From an uncultured Lachnospiraceae bacterium (lineage in GTDB: Bacteria > Bacillota > Clostridia > Lachnospirales > Lachnospiraceae), in the NCBI GenBank assembly GCA_910578825.1, contig CAJTSB010000014.1, positions 7,724 to 71,723 of the forward strand: a stretch of DNA of 64,000 nucleotides, read 5' to 3'. The position numbers were made by a program, and so were the translations under genes. Below the pieces are notes generated by a model, which worked only from the letters and a program-made list of their open reading frames with translations, did no database searches and was not told the DNA's origin. This document shows positions 61,479-64,000 of the stretch, piece after piece (position 1 is the first letter of the stretch; every line of letters starts with the position of its first letter).

Positions 61479-63908
61479 TTACGTCTGTTTTCCCTTCTTA
61501 ATCTTCATTGTCTTTTTGTATCCGGTACTGCTTTTCAGCAGTTTCTTAACCGCCTTATAGCGCTCGGCTTTCACTTTGATGGTTGCCTTCTTATGAATGC
61601 CCTTAATTGCATTCTTGCCAATACTGGTTACATTGCTGCCCATCGTAATCGTCTTAAGTTTCTTCTTGTTGGAGAAGGCCTTGCTACCGATGGCATTGAC
61701 CTTAAAATTATAACCATTAATCGCTACCGTATCCGGTATCTTCACGGAACTCTTGTTGCCCTTCATTCCAGTCACCGTCACCGCACCGTTTGTTCCATCC
61801 GTATTCTCCTCGTCCACCTTCGTAATTTTATAGCTCAGGTTGCCAATGGTGAGGCTTGTGTTCTTCGCCGGGAGCGGTTTTGCCGCATCTACATCACCCC
61901 TTGCAATAGCTGCCGGGTTCGCAAGCACGGTAATCGGAATTTCCTTCGTATAGGTATTTCCATATTCATTGTATGTAACCTTAAGCGTCTGCTGTCCCGC
62001 TTTCGCCGTGTTAATAAGAGAGGCATCCAGTTTAAATGCAAACCTGTCTTTCAAAATTCTGGTTGTGCCATTCTCATATTTTACAACAAGTCTGACATCG
62101 TCCAGACTAAACGGTGATCCCTGCCGGTAAGTCCGCGTCGTCTTCTGCGCTGACACAGAAGATATATCGGACATCTTCGGTTGCCCGTTGGATACGTGAA
62201 ACGTACACGACTGTGCATCCGTGCCATCGCTCAATATCAATGCCCCATCCTCAGACGTCAGATAAAATCCCGGGTATTTCACGCTCTCAAAAGTAACGCC
62301 CTCTCCGGTGAATCCTTTCAACGTGCGGAAAGTCATGCTGTCAGACTCTGCCGTAATGCCCTTGTTATCGGCCTTTGAACTCTCGCCGTTGACGGTATTG
62401 GCGTCGTGTTCCAGCGTTACCTTATAACTGTCTCCATCCTGTACTGCCCGCAGGTAGGTTCCCGGCTTGTTGTAGGACTCAATGGTCACATAGGACTCAT
62501 TCTCCTTATCCGCCTTGCCCGGCTCAATCTCCCACATCCGGTCCGCCTTGGCCGCACTGGCATCCATTATCACTTTTTTGGGATTTAAACCCTTCTTACC
62601 TACGGAATACTCCGCATCATCCCGGCTATTGTTGAATGCTTCATGGGCAATCGGCACACCCTCGGAATCCTCAATCCGGCTTGCAATTCCGGTAAGGCCC
62701 GTAGACGTCTCCTGAATATACTGAATAGAGCCATCCTCATCAAAGAACACCTCTTCCACGCAGATCACACGCCGCTGTCCTGTTCCTGCTGCAAGCGAGC
62801 CATTGTGATAAACAAAATAGGTATGTCCCTGGAAATTAAATATAGCCGGATGGTTCGTATCCGAAGTCGCCGTAGGCTCCATGATTACGCCGCCATGCGT
62901 CCACTTGTTACTGGTGATATCAGTAGATCTGGCATATCCCATCTCCTCACGCCAGTGAGTCGCATAGAACAGATAATAATCTCCGAAATAATTACCCTCG
63001 GCGTCCTGTCTGCGGTAAAGATAAGGCGCCTCCGTAAAGGTAACCATGTCGTTCATATTCTTATCACATGCCGCAATCTCCGGAATTCCGGAAATATCCT
63101 GATACCAGAGATCTTTGTCTATTCCCTGCGTAATCTTGCCATCGCCATCCTGGTCCTTGACCCTGACATCCTCACCGTCAATCTCAAGTTCGCACATCCA
63201 CGGATAAGTATTTCCCCATCCCATATAGATATGCTCCTTACCGTCTTTGCTGTACTTTGCCTCCTCAATCCATGCGGTAGGGTCAATATCTTCCCATCCG
63301 AAAGAATCCGGATGAAGTTTGTTGGCATTATATTTCTCTTTAACCGTCTTGCCGTCTTCCAATACATAATCCTGCACTCTCGTATCGTTCGGACTGATTA
63401 AGATACCCTTGTCCACAAACGGTCCCGTTGCCGATTCTGAGACTGCCGCTCCCACGCATTTTCCTGTTCCCGGTTTCTCCGCACAGTACAGTAGATAATA
63501 CATATCCTGATATTTGATAACCTGCGCAGCCCATGCGGAAACATTATCCGCCCATGAAACCTTCTTCATGTTCATGATTTCGCCCCGAAATTCCCACTTC
63601 TTCATATCCTTGGTGGAATAACAGAAATAGTTCGGCATGTTATAACTGCCGGCGCTTCCCTGGTCATCGTGTCCCACGTACAGGTAGACCGTATCTTTGT
63701 CTACCAGGATTGACGGGTCTCCTGCATAGAGAAGGTCGCCATTCTCGTCAAATCCGGCGACCGGGTTCCCCTGCGTGCTCTTCTCAAGCACAATCTCCTC
63801 TGGTTCAGCCCGCCCCACAGGCGCGGCTGACGCTGTCATTGGCATCAAAGTGGCGGTCCCCAACAACAAGAAACACGCCAGAATGCCAGACAAAAACCTT
63901 TTTTTCAT
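61479..63908 (-). CDS. Secreted GH43-family glycosidase with AbfB-like and Ig/LRR tail
   Basis: 809 aa from the ATG at 63906-63908; an ATG 9 nt earlier is also possible. A signal peptide covers about 1-29. The GH43 propeller (about 55-400) has LYAGDPSILVDKD (base Asp), DIDPTAWIEE and FTEAPYLYRR (acid Glu). An AbfB/CBM42-like domain (about 430-575: SYNKPGTYLRAV, then YPGFYLTSEDG) is followed by an Ig-like domain (about 585-660). A C-terminal LRR_5-like piece (FKVNAIGSKAFSNKKKLKTI) ends in basic residues. Probable arabinan or arabinoxylan-active exo-enzyme. First gene of the operon, 36 nt ahead of the LamG gene's untranslated lead. Confidence 0.87.
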   Translation of the reverse strand: MKKRFLSGILACFLLLGTATLMPMTASAAPVGRAEPEEIVLEKSTQGNPVAGFDENGDLLYAGDPSILVDKDTVYLYVGHDDQGSAGSYNMPNYFCYSTKDMKKWEFRGEIMNMKKVSWADNVSAWAAQVIKYQDMYYLLYCAEKPGTGKCVGAAVSESATGPFVDKGILISPNDTRVQDYVLEDGKTVKEKYNANKLHPDSFGWEDIDPTAWIEEAKYSKDGKEHIYMGWGNTYPWMCELEIDGEDVRVKDQDGDGKITQGIDKDLWYQDISGIPEIAACDKNMNDMVTFTEAPYLYRRQDAEGNYFGDYYLFYATHWREEMGYARSTDITSNKWTHGGVIMEPTATSDTNHPAIFNFQGHTYFVYHNGSLAAGTGQRRVICVEEVFFDEDGSIQYIQETSTGLTGIASRIEDSEGVPIAHEAFNNSRDDAEYSVGKKGLNPKKVIMDASAAKADRMWEIEPGKADKENESYVTIESYNKPGTYLRAVQDGDSYKVTLEHDANTVNGESSKADNKGITAESDSMTFRTLKGFTGEGVTFESVKYPGFYLTSEDGALILSDGTDAQSCTFHVSNGQPKMSDISSVSAQKTTRTYRQGSPFSLDDVRLVVKYENGTTRILKDRFAFKLDASLINTAKAGQQTLKVTYNEYGNTYTKEIPITVLANPAAIARGDVDAAKPLPAKNTSLTIGNLSYKITKVDEENTDGTNGAVTVTGMKGNKSSVKIPDTVAINGYNFKVNAIGSKAFSNKKKLKTITMGSNVTSIGKNAIKGIHKKATIKVKAERYKAVKKLLKSSTGYKKTMKIKKGKQT

Positions 63909-63927
63909 ATGATGCATCCCTTTCCTT

Positions 63928-63941
63928 GGTGCCTTGGCACC
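63928..63941. repeat. Perfect palindrome just upstream of the glycosidase operon
   Basis: GGTGCC-TT-GGCACC, 20 nt before the first gene's ATG and downstream of the promoter. It could be an operator for a sugar-responsive repressor or a short mRNA hairpin close to the ribosome binding site. Only 6-bp arms, so moderate support. Confidence 0.5.
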
Positions 63942-63957
63942 TTATTTTTGTACTATT

Positions 63958-63985
63958 ATTATCTCATTTTACCATAAAAAATCAA
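63958..63985 (-). promoter_or_regulatory. Likely sigma-A promoter of the glycosidase operon
   Basis: Minus strand -35 TTGATT (63980-63985), 16-nt spacer, -10 GATAAT (63958-63963), about 50 nt before the ATG. Four and five of six consensus matches. Confidence 0.5.
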
Positions 63986-64000
63986 TATAATATCTTCTCC

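Noticed and set aside
1..64000. CRISPR arrays, tRNA or rRNA genes, insertion sequences, prophage genes
   Set aside because: No regularly spaced repeats, no cloverleaf-like or rRNA sequence and no transposase or integrase motif was seen by eye.

Overview
The window looks like chromosome of a Gram-positive anaerobe of the Clostridia, most likely Lachnospiraceae. The pointers are a PPi-type phosphofructokinase, a DUF6485-type cysteine-rich protein, a BlaI/M56 module, a folC-folE-folP-folBK operon, PucR/CdaR regulation and secreted GH43 enzymes with bacterial Ig domains. Almost every gene is on the minus strand; only a LysR regulator and the phosphofructokinase are on plus. I see no tRNA, rRNA, CRISPR array, integrase or insertion sequence. 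No gene-free stretch exceeds about 300 bases.

Region 1 (1-1614): 5' part of a sugar ABC importer ATPase, its substrate-binding lipoprotein, and a 27-codon remnant of a MIF-type tautomerase gene at the junction to the next region.

Region 2 (1624-22342), the most unusual part: a nonribosomal peptide locus wrapped in a partner-switching module. In transcription order it holds NRPS 1 (A-T-C-A-T-C-A-T-reductase, 2995 aa), a MATE exporter fused to an RsbW-like HATPase domain, an Sfp-type phosphopantetheinyl transferase, a stand-alone RsbW/SpoIIAB-like kinase, a STAS antagonist, NRPS 2 (C-A-T-reductase, 1431 aa), a membrane SpoIIE/RsbU-type phosphatase, and an SDF-family transporter with a degenerate HATPase-like N-terminus. 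A DUF6485 protein and a VOC protein follow. No sigma factor is present, and HATPase-like domains sit on both transporters. I infer that the switch may act on transport of the NRPS product rather than on, or in addition to, transcription. A 32-bp element is conserved at 27 of 32 positions before two transcription units (2501-2532 and 10285-10316), each with the same 4-nt and 17-nt spacing to a sigma-A-like promoter. A weaker copy precedes NRPS 1.

Region 3 (22583-32753): a secreted CAP-domain protein; a MATE pump divergent from a LysR regulator; an FtsX-type ABC permease with LolD-like ATPase; and an M56 (BlaR1-like) protease with a BlaI repressor preceded by two AGACT-N5-AGTCT boxes. This part resembles drug or peptide sensing and export.

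Region 4 (32791-38978): gltB-gltD glutamate synthase behind a good sigma-A promoter.

Region 5 (39112-51379): a long run comprising a coiled-coil protein, folC, folE, folP, folBK, an LRR protein, a DUF2201/VWA protein, a MoxR-like AAA+ ATPase, a hypothetical, a CPBP protease and a HAD phosphatase, ending in a terminator; upstream is a PucR/CdaR regulator.

Region 6 (51415-56737): an orphan MsmK/UgpC-type ABC ATPase, phosphofructokinase (plus strand), dUTPase, a transglycosylase without signal peptide, a three-S1-domain RNA-binding protein and a hotdog thioesterase.

Region 7 (56796-63985): an operon of three large secreted proteins, two GH43-type glycosidases and one LamG/Ig protein, for arabinose- or xylose-containing polysaccharide at the cell surface.
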